This document shows positions 17,738 through 26,914 of a DNA stretch of 64,000 nt, one piece after another. Position 1 is the first letter of the stretch. Every line of letters begins with the position of its first letter. The stretch covers positions 1 to 64,000 of the forward strand of contig CALCCE010000050.1 in NCBI GenBank assembly GCA_937899835.1, in the 5' to 3' direction. The stretch comes from an uncultured Flavobacteriales bacterium. GTDB lineage: Bacteria > Bacteroidota > Bacteroidia > Flavobacteriales_G > Salibacteraceae. The notes under the pieces were generated by a model that made no database searches, had not been told where the DNA came from, and saw only the letters and a program-made list of their open reading frames with translations. The position numbers and the translations under genes were made by a program.

Positions 17738-19162
17738 ATGAAACAACTCAATCTTATCCTTTTATTCTTTTTCATGGGTCTCACCCAACTTAGTGCCCAA
17801 TACCAGCAAAGGCAAATGAATGTCAATGGAGAACTCCGTTCTTTCGGTCTTTCATTACCTACCGGGCATAGCAATTCGGGCAGCTATCCTTTAGTCATTG
17901 TGCTGCACGGTAACCCGAGCAATGGGATTCAAATGCAAGCCCTAACCGAATTTGATCAGTTAGGCAATTCCGAGAACTTTGTCACGGTCTATCCCGATGC
18001 CCATTTCCGAGCTGCGACCACTCCTAACCCTGTAGATGAATGCGATATTGGTAATGCGCTCATTGGATTGGGGTTCTGGCCTGTCTACAGCCCGGTTTCA
18101 ACTACTGCAATGGATCGTGAAGAACGGTTCCTTTCTGATTTGATTTATAGAATGATCGCTAACCGAGGGGTGGATGCTTCCAAGGTCTACCTGGTAGGTT
18201 TATCGGGAGGCGGCATGCTTACCGGCCACATGGCCTTTCGCATGTGCGATCGTATTGCGGCCTTTGCCAACGTAGCGGGGCAAACTCCTGATTTGTTCAG
18301 TTCTTTCAATCCTGGTGGAGTGGTACCTTACCTCCACATCCATGGTACAGCAGATATGAATGTCGATTATTTTCAACCTGAGTTTAATGACTATCTGGCA
18401 GTAGAACCGGGCATGAAAAAATGGGCTCAAGCCAATGGCCTGTCAACCATGCATAACACTGCCAATATACCCGATACAGATCCTTCTGATGGCAGCACCG
18501 TGACACGATATTCCTATGGATCAGGGAATATAGTGGAGCTTTTGAAAGTTGACAATGGTGGTCATCAGTGGCCCAATTCAGTCATCAACCCAGATAACCT
18601 TCCCAGTTGTGTCAGTCAATATAACCAACAGCTGGGAAACTTGAACCGAGACATTGACGCGAATACCGAAATCTGGAATTTCTTCAAAACCAAATCTTTG
18701 GATTGCAACAACATTCCAACCATTCAATTTCCGGTGCTTGCCAACCATTCGGTGGGTGATTATGTTCAGTTTTTAGGCTCAGTTTTTAGAGTGAGTCCAA
18801 GTGGAACCGGTCAATTGGTACTTTCGGGTGGCTGTGGTTCTTTGCCAAGAAAGCATGTTGCTGCTTTCAACAACGAAGGAGTTACCGCGGAATCGGTAGC
18901 AACAGATGCCGTTGAATTTTCGGCTTTTCCCAATCCATTGCAAAATGAATTGAATATTCAACTGAGTGGGATTTCTGGACAACCTGCCCAAATCGTGCTC
19001 ACCGATTTGCAAGGACGCACCTTGCAGACTCGATGGGTGGGTAGCGCGCACGGCGGTAATCAAACCATTCAAATGGAGGTAAGCAACCTGGCCCAGGGGG
19101 TATATGTACTTCAATTGCTTGTGGGAGACGTTCGTATGACCAGGCGAATCGTCAAAGAATAG
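17738..19162 (+). CDS. Secreted PHB-depolymerase-like esterase with T9SS signal
   Basis: The 474-aa protein has a signal peptide (MKQLNLILLFFFMGLTQLSA), an alpha/beta-hydrolase domain like LpqC/feruloyl esterase/polyhydroxybutyrate depolymerase (residues about 30-320) and a C-terminal T9SS type A domain (FPNPLQNELNIQ to the end). Catalytic features are the HGNPSNG oxyanion region, nucleophile Ser in VGLSGGGM (about residue 155), Asp in HIHGTADMNVDY and His in NGGHQWPN. It is predicted to be exported and attached or released outside the cell. The substrate could be a polyester, an acetylated or feruloylated glycan, or other ester. Confidence 0.85.
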   Translation: MKQLNLILLFFFMGLTQLSAQYQQRQMNVNGELRSFGLSLPTGHSNSGSYPLVIVLHGNPSNGIQMQALTEFDQLGNSENFVTVYPDAHFRAATTPNPVDECDIGNALIGLGFWPVYSPVSTTAMDREERFLSDLIYRMIANRGVDASKVYLVGLSGGGMLTGHMAFRMCDRIAAFANVAGQTPDLFSSFNPGGVVPYLHIHGTADMNVDYFQPEFNDYLAVEPGMKKWAQANGLSTMHNTANIPDTDPSDGSTVTRYSYGSGNIVELLKVDNGGHQWPNSVINPDNLPSCVSQYNQQLGNLNRDIDANTEIWNFFKTKSLDCNNIPTIQFPVLANHSVGDYVQFLGSVFRVSPSGTGQLVLSGGCGSLPRKHVAAFNNEGVTAESVATDAVEFSAFPNPLQNELNIQLSGISGQPAQIVLTDLQGRTLQTRWVGSAHGGNQTIQMEVSNLAQGVYVLQLLVGDVRMTRRIVKE

Positions 19163-19190
19163 TAGTAGGTTAAAGAAAGTTTAGATCATT

Positions 19191-19227
19191 AAAAAGGCCA
19201 CTTCCCGAGAGGGAGTGGCCTTTTTTT
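19191..19227. terminator. Bidirectional terminator between convergent genes
   Basis: A strong stem (GGCCACTTCCC with GGGAGTGGCC, one bulged T, loop GAGA) is flanked by an A run on the left (19191-19195) and seven T on the right, so it can end transcripts from both the esterase gene and the convergent BNR/Ig gene. Confidence 0.85.
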
Positions 19228-19246
19228 GTCATATCAACCAGGTATA

Positions 19247-22195
19247 TTATCGAACGATCACGCGTTCGGTGGTTGCTGAAGTAGCAGTGCGAACATTGAC
19301 CAAGTACAATCCCTGCCCCAGTTCACGAAGGTCGAGCGGATACAGGGTGTTGCCATTCAGGCGTACCGATTCGCTCCTTACCACTTGACCCAACAAGTCG
19401 GTCACTTCAACGGTATAGACTTCGTTGGCAGCATTGGTAAACTCAATCGTGAACCGACCATCGTTTGGATTCGGATACACGTTAAATGCTGAAGGTACCG
19501 CATTCAATTCCAACACATCGGTTACAGAATTCTCAGAAGAACAACCGTTGCCATCTGTGACGCTCACGGTCACCTGTCCGCCCGAAGTTGGGAAACTGGG
19601 TGTCCAGGTTTGCTGAATTTCACCAGCTTGCAAAGTTCCATTGAAGAACCATTGGTTACCAGAGGTCACACTTGAGGTATAGGTTCCGTTGCTGTATGAA
19701 ATATTGGGTACCGCAGGGAGTGGATTGACCGTCACCGTAGTAGCGGACGAAGTAGTAGCTGAATCGCCACAACCGTTGAAGGCTGTAAGGAAATAATCAC
19801 CACTTTGGGCAATTTGATCCAAGGTAATTGAACCGTTGGTACTAATGAAGTTGTTCGGCCCGTTCCAGCGGTAGTTTTGACCTCCACCAGCGGTGAGGGT
19901 AACATCGTCTCCATCACAGAATTCAAGGTCGCCAGCAACAGAAACCGATGGAGCAGGAGCAGGCTCAGTACCTACACCGATTGACACTACGGTGGTACCT
20001 CCACAGTTGGTCACATTACACAGGAAGAGACCTGTGGTGTCTTGCAACGTAATCGTGTTTCCGGTGGTACCGTTGAACCACACATAAGAACCACCACTAA
20101 CCGGGTTAACGGTAAGTGTAAATGGAGTACCAGGACAAACGAAGGTTGGACCTGTAATGGTGGTAGAAGGAGGTCCGGGGGTGTTTACCGTCACTGATTG
20201 AATGGAAGTTCCACCACAGTCGGTAACCGATACGGTGTAGGTTCCAACAGCGTTAACTATAGTACTAACGGCGGTTGCGCCAGTTGACCACAAGTAGCTG
20301 GCACTATTGGAGTTCGTGTTAGCCGTTAAGGTCAGGTTGTCCCCTGGGCAAAGCTCCAGGTTGTTGGTACCCGTAATGTTTACGTTAGGTCCCGATCCGG
20401 GAGCCGCCAGGTCTACGGTATCCAACAAAACGCCACATCCGGTAGTGGTACTCAAAATGTATTGTCCGTAGGAAGTAATTTGAATGGATTGGGTGGTAGC
20501 TCCATTGGACCAGGAGTACGCTGAGCCACAATATGCTTCCAATGTCACAGTATCACCAGGGCAGAAGGTAGTAGCACTGGCAGTGATGCCGTGGGCACAA
20601 ACTGCGGAAGTAGAGCTAAAGTCGGTAACATCCACCGACATGTAAATAATATCGTTGGTCACCACAGGATCTTCATCCCCGTTTACGGCCAGTCCAGGTT
20701 CAAAATCACGCTGGTAGACCAGGTGTGCTTTGGAATCGACACGGCGGGCCAGGCTGGCGTAAACACATTCGTCGAAATCATGAATAGGATCGGCCGTGAA
20801 ATCTACCGGATTAGACCAGGAGCAACCACCGTCTGAACTCATAACACCATATATTCGGCGGTAATTTTGAGCGAGGTTGTCCGCGGTTTCATCCACTGCC
20901 ACGTAGGTCATGTAAATGTTTCCACTGTTGTCAATACCTGCGGTAGGATAGCCTGCCAAACCGCTGAAACGATAACTGGCCAACCAGCTTTGATCGGGAA
21001 TACTGATGGCTCCGTTGCCATCACCGTCAAGTGCTCCAGCAATGGTCAGTGGCTCACGATCTCCCCAGGTTTCGTTCCAATACTCGATACCGTTTTGAAA
21101 AGGGTAAAAACCAAGTTGGCCATCGCCCAGGTTTTCGTTGTTTACAAACTGACGACCGAACCAAACGTGTACTTGATCGGAATTGTCGATCAACACGTGG
21201 CAGGAGCCATCTGATCCATACCATGCACTATCAAATACCGCAGGAATGAAAGTAGTAGCATCATCGAAACGCCATTGTGGAGGAGTAACCACACTCGTGC
21301 GGGTCCAGTTGGATCCGTTGTCGGTCGATTTCCACATTTGCACCCCAGCACCCAGCGTAGCTACAATGACAGCAACGGTGTTGCCGCGGGCATCAATAGA
21401 ATAAGCATCGGCATCAATTCCTACATAGTGTACAGAATCCAACATGGGCAGTTGAAGGTCGGTAATGTCCCAGGTTTGTCCACCGTCTTGTGAGCGGTAG
21501 TAAAGCAAGGCTCCGTCCATACCGTTGAAAGGCACACCAGGAGTACCAAAGGTGATGTTGGTGGGCGTGGTAAGCCCAATTAAGTGTACGGTATTGTTGT
21601 TGGTGCCACCGGTGGTCATTTTGTTCCACAAACCAGCAGTAAGAGGGGAAAGTGCCGTTTCATTCCAACTACCAGAACCAGCAGTTCCGCGTTCGCTTTG
21701 AATCAGCACATCGTTGGCCGGATCGTGAGAAATCACAATCTCACCATTAGCACCGAGAGGACTTAAAGAAGGCCATCCGGTACGTACCGATTCCAATGGT
21801 GCAGTGGGGTTGGCTCCCCAACTCGATCCATCGAAAAAGTTGTATCCAGTGCCCCGTGTAGACCAATCGTTGTTGTTGGAATACGTCCAGGCTACAGAAA
21901 TGTCTCCGTTGGGATAGTTGATGATCCGGCGTTGAATAGCCGTGTTGGTTTGAAGATCGTAGGTCGTTGTACCGATCGTGGTTTCGTTGATGGCGCGTGC
22001 GGCATTGGTGGCGTTGCTGCCCGAGTTCATTTGCACTTGGCTGGGTGTCCGGTTCATGCCAGCGGGAGCAATTTCTGCTTCACGGTAGGCATTCTGCTGA
22101 TCAGGTGTCAACTGAGGCGGAGTCCAGGAAGTATTTTGTTGTGCAAAGAGGCCTGCACTAAGGCAAAGTGCAGGTAGGAGTAGCAGTTTTTTCAT
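19247..22195 (-). CDS. Secreted BNR/Ig-like repeat protein with T9SS signal (paralog 1)
   Basis: The 982-aa protein has a signal peptide (MKKLLLLPALCLSAGLFAQ) and an N-terminal half (to about residue 530) with Asp-box-like motifs (SQDGGQTWD, STDNGSNWT, SSDGGCSWS) suggesting a beta-propeller like sialidases. Four or five Ig-like/PKD-like modules follow, each starting with a C-P-G-D-x-(V/L)-T-L pattern, and a T9SS type A domain (NVYPNPNDGRFTIEFTN) ends it. No enzymatic residues are evident; an adhesive or glycan-binding surface role is inferred. It is a tandem paralog of the next gene, most similar in the Ig-like part. Confidence 0.82.
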   Translation of the reverse strand: MKKLLLLPALCLSAGLFAQQNTSWTPPQLTPDQQNAYREAEIAPAGMNRTPSQVQMNSGSNATNAARAINETTIGTTTYDLQTNTAIQRRIINYPNGDISVAWTYSNNNDWSTRGTGYNFFDGSSWGANPTAPLESVRTGWPSLSPLGANGEIVISHDPANDVLIQSERGTAGSGSWNETALSPLTAGLWNKMTTGGTNNNTVHLIGLTTPTNITFGTPGVPFNGMDGALLYYRSQDGGQTWDITDLQLPMLDSVHYVGIDADAYSIDARGNTVAVIVATLGAGVQMWKSTDNGSNWTRTSVVTPPQWRFDDATTFIPAVFDSAWYGSDGSCHVLIDNSDQVHVWFGRQFVNNENLGDGQLGFYPFQNGIEYWNETWGDREPLTIAGALDGDGNGAISIPDQSWLASYRFSGLAGYPTAGIDNSGNIYMTYVAVDETADNLAQNYRRIYGVMSSDGGCSWSNPVDFTADPIHDFDECVYASLARRVDSKAHLVYQRDFEPGLAVNGDEDPVVTNDIIYMSVDVTDFSSTSAVCAHGITASATTFCPGDTVTLEAYCGSAYSWSNGATTQSIQITSYGQYILSTTTGCGVLLDTVDLAAPGSGPNVNITGTNNLELCPGDNLTLTANTNSNSASYLWSTGATAVSTIVNAVGTYTVSVTDCGGTSIQSVTVNTPGPPSTTITGPTFVCPGTPFTLTVNPVSGGSYVWFNGTTGNTITLQDTTGLFLCNVTNCGGTTVVSIGVGTEPAPAPSVSVAGDLEFCDGDDVTLTAGGGQNYRWNGPNNFISTNGSITLDQIAQSGDYFLTAFNGCGDSATTSSATTVTVNPLPAVPNISYSNGTYTSSVTSGNQWFFNGTLQAGEIQQTWTPSFPTSGGQVTVSVTDGNGCSSENSVTDVLELNAVPSAFNVYPNPNDGRFTIEFTNAANEVYTVEVTDLLGQVVRSESVRLNGNTLYPLDLRELGQGLYLVNVRTATSATTERVIVR

Positions 22196-22496
22196 ACTGT
22201 CTCAGGTTGTAGGATTCTTGAATTCTGTTAAATATATCTAAAATCTTTTATCAAACTCGGGTCAACGCATGGGTTTAAGAGGATTGTTAACGAAAGTTCA
22301 GTGGCGGTACGGTTGAAGAGACTGGCGCAAATCGCCGGTTTTCCGGCTGTTTATGGACGTAAACGGTTAATTGGTCCACTTTTAAATAGGAGGGTTATCC
22401 CGCTTTGAAATTTCAAGAATAATGCTTCAGCAACCAACAAAAAAGGCCGATCTCAAAATGAAGATCGGCCTTTAAAAGTGTTCTAACTTGTTTCGC
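22196..22496. other. Intergenic region between the tandem paralogs
   Basis: This 301-bp gap holds the terminator of the upstream paralog (22442-22473) and must contain the promoter of paralog 1. A weak candidate on the minus strand is TATATTTA (22229-22236), one base off TAnnTTTG, with a TTTG at 22252-22255. Nothing coding was seen. Confidence 0.4.
22442..22473 (-). terminator. Terminator of paralog 2
   Basis: A perfect 12-bp stem (22442-22453 with 22462-22473, AAAGGCCGATCT/AGATCGGCCTTT) with an 8-nt loop. In the minus sense it follows the stop of the 987-aa gene and is followed by a T-rich stretch. Confidence 0.8.
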
Positions 22497-25460
22497 TTAC
22501 CGCACCATAATCCGGTCGGTAGTTTCAGAAGTGGCGGTACGTACCGTCAACATATAAACCCCTTGGTCCATGCCATTGAGGTTGAGGTTGCGGAGGTTGT
22601 TGCCATTCAATTGTACGGTTTCGCTGTAGATCAATTGACCCACCAGGTTGGTGATTTCAATGGTATACAGGTCATTCACGGCATTGGTGAATTGCAAGGT
22701 GAAATCTCCGTTGTTTGGATTCGGGAATACGCTGAAAGCAGTAGCTGCATTGCTCAGTTCCAATACGTCGGTTACCGAGTTCTCAGAAGAACAGCCGTTG
22801 CCATCGGTAACGCTTACCGTTACCTGCCCGCCCGAAGTTGGGAAACTTGGAGTCCAGGTTTGCTGAATCTCACCAGCTTGCAAAGTTCCATTGAAGAACC
22901 ATTGGTTACCCGAGGTTACACTCGAGGTGTAGGTTCCGTTGCTGTAAGAAATAGCTGGTACCGCAGGTAATGGGTTAACCGTTACTGAAGTAGCAGTGGT
23001 AGTAGTTGCGGAGTCGCCACAGCCGTTAAAGGCGGTGAGAAAGTAATCACCACTTTGGGCAATTTGATCCAAAGTGATCGAACCGTTGGTGCTCATGAAG
23101 TTGTTAGGCCCGTTCCAGCGGTAGTTTTGACCACCACCAGCAGTAAGGGTCACATCGTCACCTTCACAGAATTCGAGGTCACCGGCAACAGAAACCGATG
23201 GAGAAGGAGCAGGCTCCGTACCTACACCGATAGAAACTACCGTGCTACCACCGCAGTTGCTCACATTACACTGGAAAAGACCAGTGGTATCTTGCAAGGT
23301 GATGGAGTTTCCGGTAGCACCGTTGAACCACACATAACTTCCTCCACTAACCGGATTGACGGTCAAGGTGAAAGGAGTGCCAGGACATACAAAGGTTGGC
23401 CCTGAGATCGTGGTAGAAGGTGGTCCGGGAGTATTTACCGTCACCGATTGAACAGAAGTTCCTCCACAGTCGGTTACGGATACGGTATAGGTTCCAACAG
23501 CGTTGACAGTGGTGCTAACGGCAGTTGCGCCATTAGACCACAAGTAGGTTGCACTGGTAGAGTTGGTATTGGCAGTCAAGGTCAGGTTGTCCCCTGGGCA
23601 AAGCTCCAGGTTGTTGGTCCCCGTAATGTTAACGTTAGGCCCTTGTGAAGGAGCAACGATATCAACCGTGTCTTGCAACACCCCACAAGCGGTGGTAGTG
23701 CTGAGAATGTACTGACCAAAAGTGGTGATTTGAAGGGTTTGAGTAGTAGCTCCGGTAGACCATGCATAGCTGGTTCCACAATAAGCCTCCAACATTATTG
23801 TATCACCAGGGCAAAGGCTGGTGCCACTTGCCTGAATACCATGGGCACATACTCCAGGAGTGTTGCCAAGGTCAGAAACATCCGCCGACAAATAAAGAAT
23901 GTCGTTGGTTACTACCGGATCTTCATCACCGGCTACTGCGATTCCAGGCTCGAAATCACGTTGGTATACCAAATGCAATTTGCTGTCTACCCGACGGGCC
24001 AGCGATGGATACACACACTCGTCAAAATCGTGTGTTGGATCATCGGTCAAGTCCAGTGGAGTGGTCCAGGTACAACCGTTATCGGTTGATTTTACAGCAT
24101 ACACCCGATGGTACTTCTGCGCGAGGTTGTCGTGCTCTTCGTGTACTGCATGGTATACTACATAAAGGTCGCCGTTGGCATCGATACCAGCAGTTGGCGC
24201 ACTGGCCAAACCGGTGAACCGGTAGCTGGCAAGCCAGGTTCCGTCAGGGATGTCAAGGGCTCCGTTACCGTTGTGATCCAAAGCACCAGCGATGGTGAGC
24301 GGCTCACGATCGCCCCAGTTTTCGTTCCAGTAATCAATACCGTTCTGGAAAGGGAAGAAGCCCAATGCTCCGTCACCAATCACATCGTTGGTGATGCGCT
24401 GACGGCCAAAAAATACGTGTGCATCGTCATTGTTGTCGAGCAATACGTGTACGTTTTCATCGGAAGTGTAAACCGAGCTGTCGATGTTGCCAGCAATGAA
24501 GTGCACTGCTTCGTCGAAACGTGGGAAAGCGGGCTCCACAATCACAGTGTGGGTCCAGGTGCTTCCGTTGTCGGTCGATTTCCAAAGTTGTACACCATAA
24601 CCGAATACACCTACTACGATGGCTACCGTGTTGCCACGTGCATCGATGGAGTAGGAGTCACCGCCAAAACCTTCCCAATTGGTAGAATCCATGTTGGGCA
24701 GCTGCAGGCTGATGATGTCCCAGGTTTGGCCGCCGTCCAGAGAGCGGTTGTAGAGCAATGCTCCATCAATACCATTGAAAGGAACACCAGGAGTACCGGT
24801 GGTAATGGTGGAAGGCAAGGTCAAACCAATGAGGTGAACCGTGTTGTTGTTCGGACCGGCGATCGCCAAACGGGACCATACCTGAATGTCCAATGGAGTG
24901 AGGTTGGCCTGATTCCAGGTACCGGAACCAATCGTGTTGCGGTCAGAACGACGAATCACATCACTCGCAGTATTGTGTGCGAAGATGGACTCGGTACTTG
25001 AACCTACCACGCCGATGTTGGGCCATCCGGTACGCTCGGTTTCGATTTCTGCAATAGGAGCAGTTCCCCAGGCAGTTCCATCAAAAAAGTTATAACCCGA
25101 TCCACGAGTAGACCAGTCATTTACTGCACTAAACGTCCAAACAGCAGAAAGGTCACCATTCGAATGGTTAAGAATCCGGCGTTGGATCGATGCGTTGGTT
25201 TGCAGGTCGTAACGGGTGGTTCCAATGACGGTTTCGTTGATCGCACGCTGGCCACCGGAGTAGTTGGAGCCGTTGTTGATCTGGTACTGACTTGGGGTTT
25301 CGTTCCCCAGCTTGTAATCCCGATACGGGATGGTAACCATATAATTCTCCTGGGCAGGGGTCAGAACGGGTGGTGTCCAACCGGTTGCCTGATTGTTGGT
25401 TTGAGCTTGTGCTCCTACCATACAGGCCATACCCAAGGCAAATAGTAAAGTTTTTCTCAT
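22497..25460 (-). CDS. Secreted BNR/Ig-like repeat protein with T9SS signal (paralog 2)
   Basis: The 987-aa protein has the same architecture as paralog 1: signal peptide (MRKTLLFALGMACMVGAQA), Asp-box-like N-terminal half (SLDGGQTWD, STDNGSTWT, STDNGCTWT), Ig-like modules and T9SS type A domain (SVFPNPNNGDFTLQFTN). By eye the Ig-like part (about residues 610-910) matches paralog 1 at roughly nine residues in ten, while the N-terminal half and the sorting domain are clearly more diverged. It is predicted to be exported; no enzymatic function is evident. Confidence 0.82.
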   Translation of the reverse strand: MRKTLLFALGMACMVGAQAQTNNQATGWTPPVLTPAQENYMVTIPYRDYKLGNETPSQYQINNGSNYSGGQRAINETVIGTTRYDLQTNASIQRRILNHSNGDLSAVWTFSAVNDWSTRGSGYNFFDGTAWGTAPIAEIETERTGWPNIGVVGSSTESIFAHNTASDVIRRSDRNTIGSGTWNQANLTPLDIQVWSRLAIAGPNNNTVHLIGLTLPSTITTGTPGVPFNGIDGALLYNRSLDGGQTWDIISLQLPNMDSTNWEGFGGDSYSIDARGNTVAIVVGVFGYGVQLWKSTDNGSTWTHTVIVEPAFPRFDEAVHFIAGNIDSSVYTSDENVHVLLDNNDDAHVFFGRQRITNDVIGDGALGFFPFQNGIDYWNENWGDREPLTIAGALDHNGNGALDIPDGTWLASYRFTGLASAPTAGIDANGDLYVVYHAVHEEHDNLAQKYHRVYAVKSTDNGCTWTTPLDLTDDPTHDFDECVYPSLARRVDSKLHLVYQRDFEPGIAVAGDEDPVVTNDILYLSADVSDLGNTPGVCAHGIQASGTSLCPGDTIMLEAYCGTSYAWSTGATTQTLQITTFGQYILSTTTACGVLQDTVDIVAPSQGPNVNITGTNNLELCPGDNLTLTANTNSTSATYLWSNGATAVSTTVNAVGTYTVSVTDCGGTSVQSVTVNTPGPPSTTISGPTFVCPGTPFTLTVNPVSGGSYVWFNGATGNSITLQDTTGLFQCNVSNCGGSTVVSIGVGTEPAPSPSVSVAGDLEFCEGDDVTLTAGGGQNYRWNGPNNFMSTNGSITLDQIAQSGDYFLTAFNGCGDSATTTTATSVTVNPLPAVPAISYSNGTYTSSVTSGNQWFFNGTLQAGEIQQTWTPSFPTSGGQVTVSVTDGNGCSSENSVTDVLELSNAATAFSVFPNPNNGDFTLQFTNAVNDLYTIEITNLVGQLIYSETVQLNGNNLRNLNLNGMDQGVYMLTVRTATSETTDRIMVR

Positions 25461-25501
25461 GTTAAGCGAAATTTAGTTAGACTCAGTTGCAGGCGAATCA
25501 G

Positions 25502-25509
25502 CAAATGTA
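25502..25509 (-). promoter_or_regulatory. -7 box of paralog 2
   Basis: The minus-strand TACATTTG is an exact TAnnTTTG match 41 nt upstream of ATG 25460. No well-spaced -33 element was found. Confidence 0.45.
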
Positions 25510-25596
25510 GAAAAAATAGCAAAGTGCTAATTTATCCCGATCTAATGAGTCGGTCAACCCAGTGCGGGATTAAATTCTTACCAATGCAGGAACCCA

Positions 25597-25617
25597 AAAA
25601 AAGCCTTTGAGCTCAAA
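25597..25617 (-). terminator. Possible weak terminator after the flippase gene
   Basis: The perfect palindrome TTTGAGCTCAAA (25606-25617) is followed on the minus strand by GGC and a run of seven T. It sits 17 bp after the flippase stop. The stem is short and AT-rich, so the call is tentative. Confidence 0.4.
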
Positions 25618-25633
25618 ATGGAATCTGAAAATA

Positions 25634-26902
25634 TTATTGTGATCCTAAAAATTGCCGCAACCGACTAACAAACTGCTGCCCATCTTCTCGGGTGGGAAGC
25701 AAAGCCTTGATGGAAAAGCCCGTATAACGCAGGAAAAACCAAAGTTGGTAAGCCGTGGCTGCTGAGTAGGAAGCTGTGGCGGTTAAGCCGGCCCCTGCAA
25801 TTTCATAACTGGGAATTAATCCAAATCCCAATACTAAAGTAAAGCCAAGGCCGATGATAGAGCTGTAGGCGTTGACCTTTAGCAGGCCTACACCAGCAAA
25901 ATAATGACTGAGGATGCTGGAAACGGCAAAAACGGCAACCCCGGGAGCGAGGAAATAAAGCACTGATTTCACTTGCGAAAACTCGGGCCCAAAAAGAAAG
26001 GTGTAAAAGGCGTTGGGCAGCAACAAAGCAGGAATCAATAAAGCCAATACCGATAAAAAGCTAAATTTTAGCAAGTCTAAGGTTAGTCTTCGGTTTGCAT
26101 TTTCGTCCTGGCTGTTGGAAATGTGTGCGTATTGAACTGTAGATATTCCACGGCTGATGACCCAAAACACCTCACTCAGTTGAATGCCAGTAGAGTAGAC
26201 CCCAACGCTGGCTACTCCGTGCCATTCTTTTAGCAGAAAAAAACTGAGGCGGTAGTTCAACAGCTGGGCCAGATTGCCCAATTGCGCAAAAAATCCATAC
26301 CGCGCCATTTCTTTGATCTCTTTGCCCATTCCGCGCAAGCTGGTCCAGGTCCATTCCGGGGCGATGCGCCAAAAGCTCAACAGCAACATGCTTCCATTGG
26401 CAACGTACAGCGCAGCAAGGTAATCTTGCAAATCTCGCGGACCATCCAAAAACATCAGTCCGGTAAATACCGCTATCAGCAGGCCAACTTGCATGATGGA
26501 CAACCAATTGTATTCTTTCACCCGATCGCGGCCCAACAGCACCATTTGGTTGACGACCCCAAGCGATTGAATGAGGCTGATGGCCAGCAAATGCCATCCA
26601 AGTTCTGACGGGGCCAATTCTATAAGAATGAGCCCTGCGGAAACCGCCGAACAGGCCACCACACACCAGGTATAGGCCGAAATCACCATTTTGAAAACAT
26701 CCAACCGTGGGACGAGGTAGACCAAGGCCGGCCCACCAATGAATTGAGTGAATTGAATGACCAGGGTGATGTTGAGGACCAACAAGGCTACTTCACCCTT
26801 CCCTTCATCGCCCAGAAAGTGAGTAGTGGCAATCACCAGAAAAAACTGGATGATGTTCACCAAAAATCGGGAGCCTATCGTGGCAAGAATTTTTCCAAAC
26901 AT
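25634..26902 (-). CDS. Polysaccharide flippase (Wzx/MATE-like)
   Basis: A 422-aa membrane protein with about twelve hydrophobic helices and the N-terminal pattern of oligosaccharide flippases (GSRFLVNIIQFFLVIATTHF). Such proteins move undecaprenyl-linked oligosaccharides or related lipid-linked glycans across the inner membrane. It lies 12 nt after a GT9 glycosyltransferase in the same direction, which supports a cell-surface glycan role. The substrate is unknown. Confidence 0.82.
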   Translation of the reverse strand: MFGKILATIGSRFLVNIIQFFLVIATTHFLGDEGKGEVALLVLNITLVIQFTQFIGGPALVYLVPRLDVFKMVISAYTWCVVACSAVSAGLILIELAPSELGWHLLAISLIQSLGVVNQMVLLGRDRVKEYNWLSIMQVGLLIAVFTGLMFLDGPRDLQDYLAALYVANGSMLLLSFWRIAPEWTWTSLRGMGKEIKEMARYGFFAQLGNLAQLLNYRLSFFLLKEWHGVASVGVYSTGIQLSEVFWVISRGISTVQYAHISNSQDENANRRLTLDLLKFSFLSVLALLIPALLLPNAFYTFLFGPEFSQVKSVLYFLAPGVAVFAVSSILSHYFAGVGLLKVNAYSSIIGLGFTLVLGFGLIPSYEIAGAGLTATASYSAATAYQLWFFLRYTGFSIKALLPTREDGQQFVSRLRQFLGSQ

Positions 26903-26914
26903 GCGTTTTGCTCG

